In this document: piece after piece, positions 1 to 6,704 of the stretch
Layout of the letters: each line of letters opens with the position of its first letter
Position numbering within the stretch: position 1 is the first letter of the stretch
Assembly (NCBI GenBank): GCA_017544185.1
Contig: JAFYEQ010000097.1
Location: forward strand, 1-8,382
DNA length: 8,382 nt
Reading direction: 5' to 3'
From: Oscillospiraceae bacterium
GTDB taxonomy: Bacteria > Bacillota > Clostridia > Oscillospirales > Ruminococcaceae
Notes under the pieces: model-generated
Seen by the model: only the letters and a program-made list of their open reading frames with translations
Database searches by the model: none
What the model was told of the DNA's origin: nothing
Translations under genes and position numbers: made by a program

Positions 1-675
1 TATCTCCGTCATCTGCAGCTCCGCCCACTTGCGGTCGGACGCGTCTATGAAGTACCAGGGCGCCACGAACTGGTTCGTAGCCTCGATGTACCCGTCGAAT
101 ACGTCAAGGCACTTGTCATAGTGCTTGTTCTGCCACCTGTCGTTGTCGGATACCCTCCATGCCGTGGTAGGATCGTTCTCCAGCGCCTTAAGGCGTTTTT
201 TCTGTGCCTTCTCGCTTATATGGAAGAAGAACTTCACCACGAGATATCCGTTGTCGTTGAGCTGTCTCTCGAAGCGCTTGATGCTCGTCAGATGCGACTT
301 GTATTCCTTTTGGGAGATCTCCCCGTGCAGATAATGGGACGTCACCTCCCCCATCCAGCTGCCGTCGAAGAAGGAGAACTGCCCCGCTGCAGGTATCCTC
401 ACGAAGTAGCGGTACAGGAACGGTCTGCGCTTCTCCTCTGTGGTAGGCTGCGACAGAGTCTCACACTTGAAGAAGCGGGGATCCATGTTCTTGATCATCC
501 TGCCCAGCGCACTGCCCTTCCCGGCTGCGCCCCATCCGTCCAGTACCACGAGCACCGGCAGCGCCTTCTCCTTTACCAGCATCTGACGCTTGGCCAGCTC
601 ATATCTCGCCGTCTCCAGCCGCTGTGCCACGGCCTCGTCCGACGGCCTCTCCTCTTGTACCCATTCTTTCAGCAT
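1..675 (-). CDS. PPK2-family polyphosphate:nucleotide phosphotransferase (partial, C-terminus off the left edge)
   Basis: Read on the minus strand from an ATG at 675, the frame stays open for 225 codons to base 1, so only the N-terminal part is present. PPK2 enzymes move phosphate between polyphosphate and nucleotides in the cytoplasm. Seen here: a Walker A P-loop GWGAAGKGS at residues 47-55, the DPRFF and TTEEKRRP segment at 65-85, a Walker-B-like FFDGSWM at 102-108, and a lid and C-terminal region with DRWQNKHY and later APWYFIDAS. The DPR...EE..RP spacing resembles the two-domain polyphosphate:AMP phosphotransferases, but whether a second domain follows cannot be seen. AAAGGAG (685-691 on the minus strand) lies 9 bases before the ATG and supports this start. 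The gene is divergent from the PadR operon. The family is fairly certain; AMP versus ADP preference is not decided. Confidence 0.87.
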   Translation of the reverse strand, partial: MLKEWVQEERPSDEAVAQRLETARYELAKRQMLVKEKALPVLVVLDGWGAAGKGSALGRMIKNMDPRFFKCETLSQPTTEEKRRPFLYRYFVRIPAAGQFSFFDGSWMGEVTSHYLHGEISQKEYKSHLTSIKRFERQLNDNGYLVVKFFFHISEKAQKKRLKALENDPTTAWRVSDNDRWQNKHYDKCLDVFDGYIEATNQFVAPWYFIDASDRKWAELQMTEI

Positions 676-710
676 ATCACACCGCTCCTTTCGTATCGCA
701 GAGATGATCA

Positions 711-731
711 GCAGGGACCCGGGAGCCCTGC
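711..731 (-). promoter_or_regulatory. GC-rich inverted repeat in the PPK2 leader
   Basis: GCAGGG (711-716) and CCCTGC (726-731) are perfect inverted repeats around a 9-base centre that itself contains CCCGGG. They lie inside the predicted ppk2 leader, about 20 bases upstream of its ribosome binding site. No T-tract follows on the minus strand, so a simple terminator is unlikely. It could stabilise the mRNA or bind a protein. The function is unknown. Confidence 0.4.
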
Positions 732-759
732 CCTTGTCTCGGATATTACATTTATCTAT

Positions 760-788
760 ATTATACAACATTTCATCCCATATGTCCA
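760..788 (-). promoter_or_regulatory. Predicted sigma-A promoter of the PPK2 gene
   Basis: On the minus strand a -35 TGGACA (788-783) is followed after 17 bases by a perfect -10 TATAAT (765-760). Transcription would start near 753 and give a leader of about 78 bases. The match is 5/6 plus 6/6 at the best spacing and is correctly placed before the ppk2 ATG. Confidence 0.7.
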
Positions 789-923
789 CTGTTTTTTGAA
801 ATTTTCTTCATATCCTTATATCTTTTTTGTAGAAGAGCTCCTGATGATCGCAGCCATGCAGATGCCCTTCTCGCCTCTTTATTGTGCATACTATACAGAT
901 CAACTTAGGACAACACGTTCTTG

Positions 924-983
924 ATCGTGATATTTATAGAATGTGATATGAAGTAGTTGACAAAACGATATATATCGTGATAT
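924..983 (+). repeat. ATCGTGATAT direct repeats and a GTGATAT copy upstream of padR
   Basis: The 10-mer ATCGTGATAT occurs at 924-933 and 974-983, exactly 50 bases apart. A shorter GTGATAT lies between them at 943-949. Three copies in 60 bases at a promoter suggest half-sites for a regulator. AT-rich composition could produce some of this by chance. Confidence 0.4.
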
Positions 984-986
984 ACT
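957..986 (+). promoter_or_regulatory. Predicted promoter of the padR operon
   Basis: A perfect -35 TTGACA (957-962) and a -10 TATACT (981-986) are separated by 18 bases. TGA directly before the -10 makes an extended -10. Transcription would start near 993, leaving a leader of only about 18 bases that consists mostly of the ribosome binding site. Confidence 0.75.
965..978. promoter_or_regulatory. 14-bp palindrome, candidate PadR operator
   Basis: ACGATATATATCGT is a perfect 14-bp palindrome lying wholly between the -35 and -10 of the padR promoter, a position where a bound dimer would block RNA polymerase. PadR-family repressors commonly bind AT-rich dyads at their own promoters, so autoregulation is the likely reading. 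The right half overlaps ATCGTGATAT (974-983), which is repeated at 924-933. Confidence 0.55.
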
Positions 987-996
987 ATACTTCGTA

Positions 997-1004
997 AAAG
1001 GAGG
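997..1004 (+). promoter_or_regulatory. Ribosome binding site of padR
   Basis: AAAGGAGG is a near-perfect anti-16S match. Its distance favours the ATG at 1011 over the ATG at 1008. Confidence 0.75.
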
Positions 1005-1010
1005 TATATG

Positions 1011-1331
1011 ATGGATATACAACTCAAGCGTGGTCTGCTGGATGTATGCGTGCTGGCTTCCATACAGAGCGAAGACTCCTACGGATACAAGATCATACGT
1101 GATATAAGACCATATCTGGAAATGTCGGAATCTACATTGTATACTATCTTGAAGCGTCTCGAAACGGGAGGTATGCTCACGGTATTCTCCATAGAGCACG
1201 AAGGAAGGCTCCGGAAGTACTATCACATCACCGACCGCGGGATAGACCGCATCAAAGAGTTCAAGAACGACTGGCAGGAGATGATCTCCATATATCGATT
1301 CATTACCAGAGAGGACAATGATCATGAATAG
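1011..1331 (+). CDS. PadR-family transcriptional regulator
   Basis: A 106-residue winged-helix DNA-binding protein of the short PadR type, likely a dimeric repressor. The typical N-terminus MDIQLKRGLLD is followed by SYGYKI (23-28), the recognition-helix region STLYTILKRLE (41-51), and the wing GRLRKYYHITDRG (66-78), ending in a short C-terminal helix. Two adjacent ATGs exist at 1008 and 1011. The ribosome binding site AAAGGAGG (997-1004) is 6 bases from 1011 but only 3 from 1008, and family members usually begin MDIQLK, so 1011 is preferred. It is the first gene of the rightward operon and overlaps the DUF1700 gene. In such operons PadR usually controls the membrane genes beside it. The candidate operator in its promoter suggests autoregulation. 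The ligand or signal is not visible. Confidence 0.93.
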   Translation: MDIQLKRGLLDVCVLASIQSEDSYGYKIIRDIRPYLEMSESTLYTILKRLETGGMLTVFSIEHEGRLRKYYHITDRGIDRIKEFKNDWQEMISIYRFITREDNDHE

Positions 1332-1926
1332 GACCGAATTTATGAGCATACTCAGGCGCAGGCTTTTCGGGCTGCCGCCCATGGAGATAGAAGAGCGCCT
1401 GGCATTTTATAATGAGATGATAGACGACCGTATGGAAGACGGCATGAGCGAAGAGGAAGCGGTAGAAGCCATCGGTCCGATCGACGATATCGTATCGCAG
1501 ATCATATCGGAGATCCCCCTCTCCCGCATAGTAAAGGATACGGCTATGCCCAAGAGAGGCCTCCGCGGATGGGAGATCGCGCTGCTGATACTCTGTGCTC
1601 CCATATGGATCCCGCTGCTGATAGCCTCCTTCGTGGTGCTGCTGTCACTGTATCTGGTGGTATGGGTGCTGGTGGGCGTACTGTTCATAGTGACCGTATC
1701 CCTTGGCGTATCAGCCATAGCAGCGATCCCCGCAGCCTTCATGTGGCTGAAGTCCGGCAACTTCGCAGGCTCTCTGTTCTTCATCGGCAGCGGCCTGATA
1801 TGCGCGGGCCTCGCCATACTCTTCTTCAAGCTGGCCGTACTGGCAGCCAAGGGCGTCATCAAGGGCACGGACAAGTTCCTCACGAGCATCAAATCATCCC
1901 TCATAGGTAAGGAGTGTGCAGCATGA
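1324..1926 (+). CDS. DUF1700/HAAS-domain integral membrane protein
   Basis: A 200-residue protein. Residues 1-65 form a cytoplasmic helical HAAS/DUF1700-type domain: MNRTEFMSILRRRL, then GLPPMEIEERLAFYNEMIDDRMEDG and MSEEEAVEAIG with the usual acidic pattern. Residues about 84-175 are very hydrophobic and hold several membrane helices (roughly 84-105, 106-138 and 147-175). A basic tail follows. This family is typically encoded directly after a PadR regulator and before a DUF4097 protein, as here. It is thought to transmit an envelope signal or to influence PadR, but the mechanism is not established. The start at 1324 is 9 bases from AGAGG (1310-1314). An ATG at 1318 would add two residues with poorer spacing. 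The start lies within padR and the stop overlaps the next ATG, so translation is probably coupled. Confidence 0.9.
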   Translation: MNRTEFMSILRRRLFGLPPMEIEERLAFYNEMIDDRMEDGMSEEEAVEAIGPIDDIVSQIISEIPLSRIVKDTAMPKRGLRGWEIALLILCAPIWIPLLIASFVVLLSLYLVVWVLVGVLFIVTVSLGVSAIAAIPAAFMWLKSGNFAGSLFFIGSGLICAGLAILFFKLAVLAAKGVIKGTDKFLTSIKSSLIGKECAA

Positions 1927-2831
1927 AGACATCTACAAAGACCACCCTGTTCGCAGCAGTGCTCGTAGTGGCAGGGATCATCCTCTGCACCATATCCGTC
2001 ACCGTCCTCGGCTTCGTCCCCGGGAGAGACAACGTATCACAGGTGAGCGAGCGCACCTACGACGTGGACGGCTCCTTCAGGAACATCAGCATCGGCGGGG
2101 ATACCGACGATATCACACTGGCAAAGTCTTCCGACGGCAAGTGCAAAGCAGTATGCATGGAGCCCAAGGATACCTCACATAACGTCAGCGTGAACGGCGA
2201 TACTTTGGAGATCACCTATGTGGACGAGCGCGGATGGCAGGACAAGTACTTTATGAACGGCATGATATCTGCCAGCCCCTCCATCACACTGTACCTCACA
2301 GAGGATATATACGAGTCCCTCAAGATCGTCACCGACACGGGCGACATAACAGTGCCCGATGGCTTCACGTTCACCGAAGCAAAGATAGACACAGATACGG
2401 GAGAGATCGACTTTGCTGCAGATCTTGGCAGCGATCTGGAGATCCTCACCCATACCGGCCATACGGATATAAAGGACATCACAGCAGAGCGCATCACCAT
2501 CGAGTCATCCACAGGCTCACAGGACCTTGAGAAGATATCCTGCACCGATATCAGCATCACCACCAGCACAGGCGATGTAGACATGAAGGACGTCGTAGCA
2601 TCCGGGAATATGAGGATCAAGACCAGTACCGGCGATGTTGAGTTCGACGGCTGCGACGCTGCCGACATCAAGGTAGAGACCAGCACCGGTGAAGTAGAGG
2701 GCACCCTGCTGACCGAAAAGGTATTCGTAGCAAGCTCCAACTCCGGCGATATCAAGGTCCCCGATACCGACAAGGGCGGCAGATGCGAGATACGCACATC
2801 CACAGGAGACATAGAGATAAGCATAAAGTGA
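1923..2831 (+). CDS. Membrane-anchored DUF4097 repeat protein (putative beta-solenoid, STGD type)
   Basis: A 302-residue protein with one N-terminal membrane segment (about 8-31, probably an uncleaved anchor) and an extracytoplasmic domain of the DUF4097 family. The C-terminal half has nine turns built on a T-G-D/E motif, with glycines at residues 140, 160, 179, 198, 217, 237, 256, 275 and 295, a period of 19-20 residues. The clearest copies read TSTGDV or TSTGDI. Such regularity fits a right-handed beta-helix or stacked-strand fold. The start is the ATG at 1923, overlapping the DUF1700 stop as ATGA, with AAGGAG (1909-1914) 8 bases upstream. A GTG at 1914 is in frame but lies on that site. 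It is the third gene of the PadR/DUF1700/DUF4097 set. Its molecular role is unknown; the adhesin label sometimes given to this family is not supported by anything seen here. Confidence 0.9.
   Translation: MKTSTKTTLFAAVLVVAGIILCTISVTVLGFVPGRDNVSQVSERTYDVDGSFRNISIGGDTDDITLAKSSDGKCKAVCMEPKDTSHNVSVNGDTLEITYVDERGWQDKYFMNGMISASPSITLYLTEDIYESLKIVTDTGDITVPDGFTFTEAKIDTDTGEIDFAADLGSDLEILTHTGHTDIKDITAERITIESSTGSQDLEKISCTDISITTSTGDVDMKDVVASGNMRIKTSTGDVEFDGCDAADIKVETSTGEVEGTLLTEKVFVASSNSGDIKVPDTDKGGRCEIRTSTGDIEISIK
2325..2822 (+). repeat. Nine 19-20-residue T-G-D repeats inside the DUF4097 gene
   Basis: Codons 135-300 encode nine repeats of the form hydrophobic-x-hydrophobic-x-(T/S)-x-T-G-(D/E)-hydrophobic. 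The DNA of the central copies is also similar (ACCAGCACAGGCGATGTAG, ACCAGTACCGGCGATGTTG, ACCAGCACCGGTGAAGTAG), suggesting fairly recent internal duplication or strong selection. Confidence 0.8.
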
Positions 2832-2890
2832 CCGCGGTATATTGCCGCCTGATGCCGCGATCAGTCTCCTGCCTCTTGCATAAAGCATAT

Positions 2891-2896
2891 AGGAGG
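2891..2896 (+). promoter_or_regulatory. Ribosome binding site that selects a TTG start
   Basis: AGGAGG lies 7 bases before the TTG at 2904. The next in-frame ATG at 2937 has no such site and would cut into the first membrane helix, so the TTG is the better start. Confidence 0.75.
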
Positions 2897-2903
2897 ATAT
2901 ATA

Positions 2904-4619
2904 TTGATACAGATCTTTTACATCACTGCGTTTGTGATGTCACTGATATGCTCGGGAATATACGTATACATGTGGCATAAGCACTTCGACGTGAACTTCA
3001 CGCTGATATTCACGTTCGTACCGGTCGCATGCCTCGGATATGTCATGTATTCCCGCAGCACAGACCTGAGGGAAGCTATCGTGTCGATGAAGGTGACCTA
3101 TCTCGGCAGCAGCTTCCTGCAGCTGTTCATACTCTTCAGCATATTCAACCTGTGCCGCACCGAGATCAAGAAATGGGTAAGGCTCGTCCTCTTCGGGATA
3201 TCGGGCGCCACCTATCTCACGGTGCTCACCATAGGGCGCAATGACATATTCTACAAGGACGTGGCCTTCGATATGGTGGACGGCTCCTGTTCGCTGATAA
3301 AGACCTACGGCCCCATGCATACATTGCTCCATGCCGAGATCATAGCATACTTCGCAATGGGACTAATCGTGCTGGCGTGGTCATGGATCCGCAAGAAGCA
3401 GGTGCCCAGGACCCTAGCAGCCCTTCTGGTGATACCCGACGTGATATGCGTGGCAGGCTTCTTCCTTGGCAAGATCCTGCTCCCCAGGGCGGATATCATC
3501 CCGGCGGGCTACGTCATAGCACAGATAGTATACCTGATGATCGCCTACCGCGTCAACCTGTACGATGTAGGCGATACTGCCATCGACTCTATGGTCAAGG
3601 AACAGGGACTGGGGTATATCTCCTGCGACTTCAAGTGCAGATACCTAGGCAGCAACGACACCGCAAAGGAGCTGATACCTGAGCTGGCTGACAAGGCCGT
3701 TGACGATATGATCGGCTACAAGCCCTCGGAAAGACGGCTCCGCCATTTCCTGGACGACTTCATGAGGAACGAGAAGAACAGCGGCTTTGTATACTCTTTA
3801 TACAGCGACGACGAGTTCCCGCAGGAGGTAAAGATATTCAACGTCACCGTAGGGTATCTCTACGACGGCAACAGGAAACGCGGCTACTTCATAACCTTCA
3901 CCGATGATACTGCCAACAGGAAGTATATGCAGCTCCTTGACAACTACAACGACAGTCTCAAGAGCGAGGTGGAGGAAAAGACTCAGCATATCGTGGAGAT
4001 GCACGATAACCTGATCATGAGCCTTGCGATGATGGTCGAGAGCCGCGACAATTCCACGGGTGGCCACATCAAGCGCACCAGTGACGGCGTGAAGATACTC
4101 GTCGATGAGATCGTCAGGGAGGGCAAGCTCCCCCTGACCGCTGAGTTCTGCAAGGACGTGATCAAGGCTGCTCCTATGCACGATCTGGGCAAGATAGCCG
4201 TAGATGACGACGTGCTCAGGAAGCCCGGGCGCTTCACTCCCGAGGAATACGAAAAGATGAAGCAGCATGCAGCCGAGGGCGCCCGCGTCATACACGAGAT
4301 ACTGCGCAGCACCGACGATGAGTCCTTCAAGGTGGTGGCAGAGAACGTGGCTCATTACCATCATGAGCGCTGGGACGGCTCGGGCTATCCCTGCGGTCTG
4401 GCGGGAGAGGATATCCCCATCGAGGCTCGTATCATGGCCATTGCCGACGTATACGACGCCCTGGTGAGCAAGCGCGTATACAAGGAAGCCTTCGACCTTA
4501 AGAAGGCTGACTCCATCATACTCGAGGGCATGGGCACTCAGTTCGACCCTTCTCTGAAGAGTGCCTACGAGAACGCCCGCCCTCGTCTGGAGGCATATTA
4601 TACCGCTCTTCAGGCATGA
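2904..4619 (+). CDS. Seven-helix membrane HD-GYP protein, predicted cyclic-di-GMP phosphodiesterase
   Basis: A 571-residue protein. Residues about 3-215 contain seven membrane helices (roughly 3-24, 33-50, 64-84, 92-110, 142-162, 170-190, 197-215), like the N-terminal 7TM region of some histidine kinases. Residues about 225-335 look like a PAS-type sensor. A helical linker (about 336-370) leads into the HD-GYP domain. Key motifs are intact: [10 protein letters not shown] (379-388), MHDLGK (425-430), H455, [13 protein letters not shown] (484-496), and ADVYDAL (514-520). The metal-binding residues and the GYP signature therefore appear complete, and hydrolysis of cyclic-di-GMP at the membrane is the expected activity. 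The start is TTG with a strong ribosome binding site. It lies 72 bases after the DUF4097 gene with no clear terminator between. The nitrilase gene follows after 19 bases. The sensed signal is unknown. Confidence 0.9.
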   Translation: MIQIFYITAFVMSLICSGIYVYMWHKHFDVNFTLIFTFVPVACLGYVMYSRSTDLREAIVSMKVTYLGSSFLQLFILFSIFNLCRTEIKKWVRLVLFGISGATYLTVLTIGRNDIFYKDVAFDMVDGSCSLIKTYGPMHTLLHAEIIAYFAMGLIVLAWSWIRKKQVPRTLAALLVIPDVICVAGFFLGKILLPRADIIPAGYVIAQIVYLMIAYRVNLYDVGDTAIDSMVKEQGLGYISCDFKCRYLGSNDTAKELIPELADKAVDDMIGYKPSERRLRHFLDDFMRNEKNSGFVYSLYSDDEFPQEVKIFNVTVGYLYDGNRKRGYFITFTDDTANRKYMQLLDNYNDSLKSEVEEKTQHIVEMHDNLIMSLAMMVESRDNSTGGHIKRTSDGVKILVDEIVREGKLPLTAEFCKDVIKAAPMHDLGKIAVDDDVLRKPGRFTPEEYEKMKQHAAEGARVIHEILRSTDDESFKVVAENVAHYHHERWDGSGYPCGLAGEDIPIEARIMAIADVYDALVSKRVYKEAFDLKKADSIILEGMGTQFDPSLKSAYENARPRLEAYYTALQA

Positions 4620-4638
4620 CATAGACAAGGAGACCATC

Positions 4639-5487
4639 ATGGTACTAAAGATAGCTTTCATACAGCTCCTCGGTTCATCAGACCCCGATGTGCAGCTCAG
4701 TAAGGGCATAGAAGGCTGCCGTAGGGCGAAAGAGCTGGGCGCCGACATAGCCCTGTTCCCCGAGATGTGGAGCGACGGCTACACGATCCCGCAGGACGCG
4801 GAAGAGCTGAGAGCGCTGGCAGTGACGGCTGACAGCGTCTACGTGGACAACTACAGACAGCTGGCCAGTGAGCTGGATATGGCCATAGCCGCTACGTTCC
4901 TGGAGCAGCATGAGCCCGGCCCACTCAATTCGGTCATGCTCTTCGACAGGCACGGGAACGAGGTGCTCCACTACTCGAAGCTGCACACGTGTGCCTTCGA
5001 CGCAGAGGCAGTACTTGACGGCGGCGACGATCTGTATACCGCAGATCTGGACACAGGCAAGGGGATCGTCAAAGTAGGATCTATGATATGCTTTGACAGG
5101 GAGTTCCCCGAGAGCGCACGTATACTCATGCTCAAGGGAGCAGAAGTTATACTCGCACCGAACGCCTGCCCCATGGAGATCAACCGTCTCAGTGCCCTGC
5201 GCACCAGAGCGTACGAGAACATGCTGGCAGTAGCCACCTGCAACTATCCCTCCCCTCATCCCGACTGCAACGGCCGTTCCACCATATTCGACGGTGTGGC
5301 ATGGCTCCGCGAAGAGCCTTCATCACGGGATATGTGCGTATTCGAAGCACCCTCGGAAGATGGCGTATACGTAGGTCAGATCGATATGGATATGCTCAGA
5401 GACTACCGTGAGCACGAGATCATGGGCCATAAGTACCGTCATCCCGAGAAGTACGGGATCCTCACAGAAAGGCGCTCATCATGCTGA
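4639..5487 (+). CDS. Carbon-nitrogen hydrolase (nitrilase superfamily amidohydrolase)
   Basis: A 282-residue cytoplasmic enzyme of usual family length. The catalytic triad is visible: E42 in FPEMWSDGY, K114 in HYSKLHTC, and C151 in GSMICFDREFPE. These enzymes hydrolyse amides, carbamoyl compounds or nitriles through a thioester on the cysteine. CFDREFPE is common in uncharacterised amidase branches, so the substrate cannot be named; the N-carbamoylputrescine amidase and omega-amidase groups are possible relatives. The start ATG at 4639 has AAGGAG (4628-4633) 5 bases upstream. A longer open frame reaches back to 4561 but overlaps the HD-GYP gene and lacks a ribosome binding site. It follows the HD-GYP gene closely and overlaps the next gene by 7 bases. 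Confidence 0.9.
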   Translation: MVLKIAFIQLLGSSDPDVQLSKGIEGCRRAKELGADIALFPEMWSDGYTIPQDAEELRALAVTADSVYVDNYRQLASELDMAIAATFLEQHEPGPLNSVMLFDRHGNEVLHYSKLHTCAFDAEAVLDGGDDLYTADLDTGKGIVKVGSMICFDREFPESARILMLKGAEVILAPNACPMEINRLSALRTRAYENMLAVATCNYPSPHPDCNGRSTIFDGVAWLREEPSSRDMCVFEAPSEDGVYVGQIDMDMLRDYREHEIMGHKYRHPEKYGILTERRSSC

Positions 5488-5969
5488 TCCGTCGTATGCG
5501 CGAGGAAGAGAGGCATCTGCTGAAGGGCTTCCTGTATGAGGCCATATTCATACCCGAGGGAGCGTCCCCTCCACCAAGAGAGATCGTGGAACGTCCCGAG
5601 CTCAGGGTATACTACGATGGCTTCGGCACGGGAAGGGCAGACTACTGCCTTGTGGCAGAGGAAGACGGGATCCCTGTGGGAGCGGTATGGACACGTATCA
5701 TGGACGACTACGGTCATGTCGACGATGATACGCCTTCCTTCGCCATATCGCTCTATAAGGATCACAGAGGAAAGGGCATCGGCACTCTGCTCATGAGAGA
5801 GATGCTCACGCTCCTCGCGAAAGAGGGCTATAAAAAGGCTTCGCTGGCCGTACAGAAGGCGAACTACGCCGTACGTATGTACCGTAAGGTCGGCTTCGTC
5901 ACCATGGACGAGAACGACGAGGAATACATCATGGTATGTCAGCTGTCGGCATATGGTCGGCAGCCGTGA
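5481..5969 (+). CDS. GNAT-family N-acetyltransferase
   Basis: A 162-residue acetyl-CoA-dependent acyltransferase. The acetyl-CoA pyrophosphate loop is HRGKGIG (95-101) within the motif A region LYKDHRGKGIGTLLMREM. Motif B is ANYAVRMYRKVGF (127-139), both typical of GNAT enzymes. The N-terminal part (1-80) would form the substrate side; FIPEGASPP at about 23-31 is seen in some clostridial members whose substrates are unknown. The start ATG at 5481 lies inside the last codons of the nitrilase gene, with GAAAGG (5467-5472) 8 bases upstream. The 7-base overlap implies coupled translation with the hydrolase. The substrate may be a small amine or a protein; nothing here decides it. Confidence 0.88.
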   Translation: MLIRRMREEERHLLKGFLYEAIFIPEGASPPPREIVERPELRVYYDGFGTGRADYCLVAEEDGIPVGAVWTRIMDDYGHVDDDTPSFAISLYKDHRGKGIGTLLMREMLTLLAKEGYKKASLAVQKANYAVRMYRKVGFVTMDENDEEYIMVCQLSAYGRQP

Positions 5970-5990
5970 CCGTGATCCGCTATAGATCTT

Positions 5991-6004
5991 GCTTCGGTCG
6001 AAGC
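5991..6004 (+). promoter_or_regulatory. Small hairpin before the second DUF4097-like gene
   Basis: GCTTC (5991-5995) and GAAGC (6000-6004) form a 5-bp stem with a GGTC loop, ending 9 bases before the AGGAGGT ribosome binding site. No T-tract follows, so it is not an intrinsic terminator. It may be an mRNA structure, or chance. Confidence 0.3.
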
Positions 6005-6026
6005 ATCACTTACAGGAGGTAGAACT

Positions 6027-6704
6027 ATGGGAAACACTATCGACATCATCAAGAGCTTCTCGGAGGAGGAGATCGAGTCCGTGAGCATATCCTGCTCGGC
6101 TGTGGATCTGACCGTGACAATGAGCCATGACGGTCTGGCACATATCGAGTGCAAGAACGTCCGCTTCGGCTCTTCGGCTGAGGTGAACGGCGGTGTTCTG
6201 TGTGTGAACGTAAAGGAGCCCGAGCTCTTGGACAAGCTGTTCGGTGATCTTTTGTCCCCGTCCGCTTGCAGGATCAGCCTGCCCGATAAGCTCTACAGAT
6301 CCTTCACCACGGATCTTGGCGTAGGCAACGGCAAGATAGGACCTCTCCAGTGCACCAGCGCCACCGTGACCGTAGGTGCGGGCAATATACACATATCCGG
6401 GCTCAGCGCCGAAAATACCGCGTCCCTCAAGGTGGGTGCCGGCAATATGACCTTGGACAAGTCCGTCTGCGGTATGCTGGAGGTAGGAGCAGGCACGGGC
6501 AATGTGGATATCGTCTGCGATACCAACGGGCTCAACATACAGGGCGGCGTAGGCAACATATCATTTGACGGCAGAGCCGACGGCGATGTATTCGTAAAGG
6601 GCGGTATCGGCAATGTGCGCATCCGTCTGCACGACAGACACGAGGGCGAGTACAAGCTCAGGACGGAGCACGGCCTCGGTAAGCTGGACGTAGAATACGT
6701 ATGA
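6027..6704 (+). CDS. Soluble DUF4097-like repeat protein (G-x-G-N type)
   Basis: A 225-residue protein with no signal peptide or membrane segment, so probably cytoplasmic. The N-terminal 95 residues carry beta-rich segments. From about 97 on there are seven turns with a G-x-G-N motif: asparagines at 101, 120, 140, 159, 177 and 196, and a degenerate GLGK at 216-219. Spacing is mainly 18-20 residues, as in the DUF4097 protein at 1923, but with a different turn signature (VGAGN instead of TSTGD). Assignment to the DUF4097 fold rests on this periodicity and on the alternating hydrophobic pattern. AGGAGGT (6014-6020) is 6 bases before the ATG. The stop overlaps the next gene's ATG (ATGA at 6701-6704). 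The function is unknown; cytoplasmic location sets it apart from the first copy. Confidence 0.8.
   Translation: MGNTIDIIKSFSEEEIESVSISCSAVDLTVTMSHDGLAHIECKNVRFGSSAEVNGGVLCVNVKEPELLDKLFGDLLSPSACRISLPDKLYRSFTTDLGVGNGKIGPLQCTSATVTVGAGNIHISGLSAENTASLKVGAGNMTLDKSVCGMLEVGAGTGNVDIVCDTNGLNIQGGVGNISFDGRADGDVFVKGGIGNVRIRLHDRHEGEYKLRTEHGLGKLDVEYV
6312..6686 (+). repeat. Seven G-x-G-N repeats inside the second DUF4097-like gene
   Basis: Codons 96-220 encode LGVGNGKI, VGAGNIHI, VGAGNMTL, GAGTGNVDI, GGVGNISF, GGIGNVRI and HGLGKLDV, about 19 residues apart. Each has glycines at the turn followed by a short beta strand. Confidence 0.75.

Larger units (their letters stand above)
676..1010. other. Divergent intergenic region between ppk2 and padR
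   Basis: This 335-base gap is AT-rich compared with the coding regions. It holds the ppk2 promoter and leader on the left and the padR promoter with a palindrome on the right. The middle part (about 790-910) has T-rich stretches but no convincing gene, RNA or terminator. The frames open here are chance extensions of antisense frames and lack ribosome binding sites. Confidence 0.6.

Noticed and set aside
796..824. TTGAAA plus TATCTT as a rightward promoter in the ppk2-padR gap
   Set aside because: The -10 is poor, and a far better promoter lies at 957-986.
121..924. Open frame of 267 codons on the plus strand
   Set aside because: It is antisense to the PPK2 gene, which has a Walker A motif, a ribosome binding site and a promoter on the other strand.
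1484..1493. ACGATATCGT palindrome inside the DUF1700 gene, similar to the padR dyad
   Set aside because: It encodes the conserved DDIV stretch and lacks the central TATA of the promoter palindrome, so coding constraint explains it.
2834..2848. GCGG/CCGC inverted repeat after the DUF4097 gene as a terminator
   Set aside because: The stem is only about 4-5 bp and no T-tract follows it.
3798..4748. Open frame of 316 codons on the minus strand
   Set aside because: It lies opposite the HD-GYP gene, whose catalytic motifs are intact. It shows no family motif and no ribosome binding site, so it is an antisense shadow.
5945..5962. GTCGGCA direct repeat at the end of the GNAT gene
   Set aside because: Only 7 bases long and within coding sequence, so it is likely chance.
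5981..5986. TATAGA as a -10 for the second DUF4097-like gene
   Set aside because: No acceptable -35 lies 16-18 bases upstream, and the hexamer alone is weak evidence.
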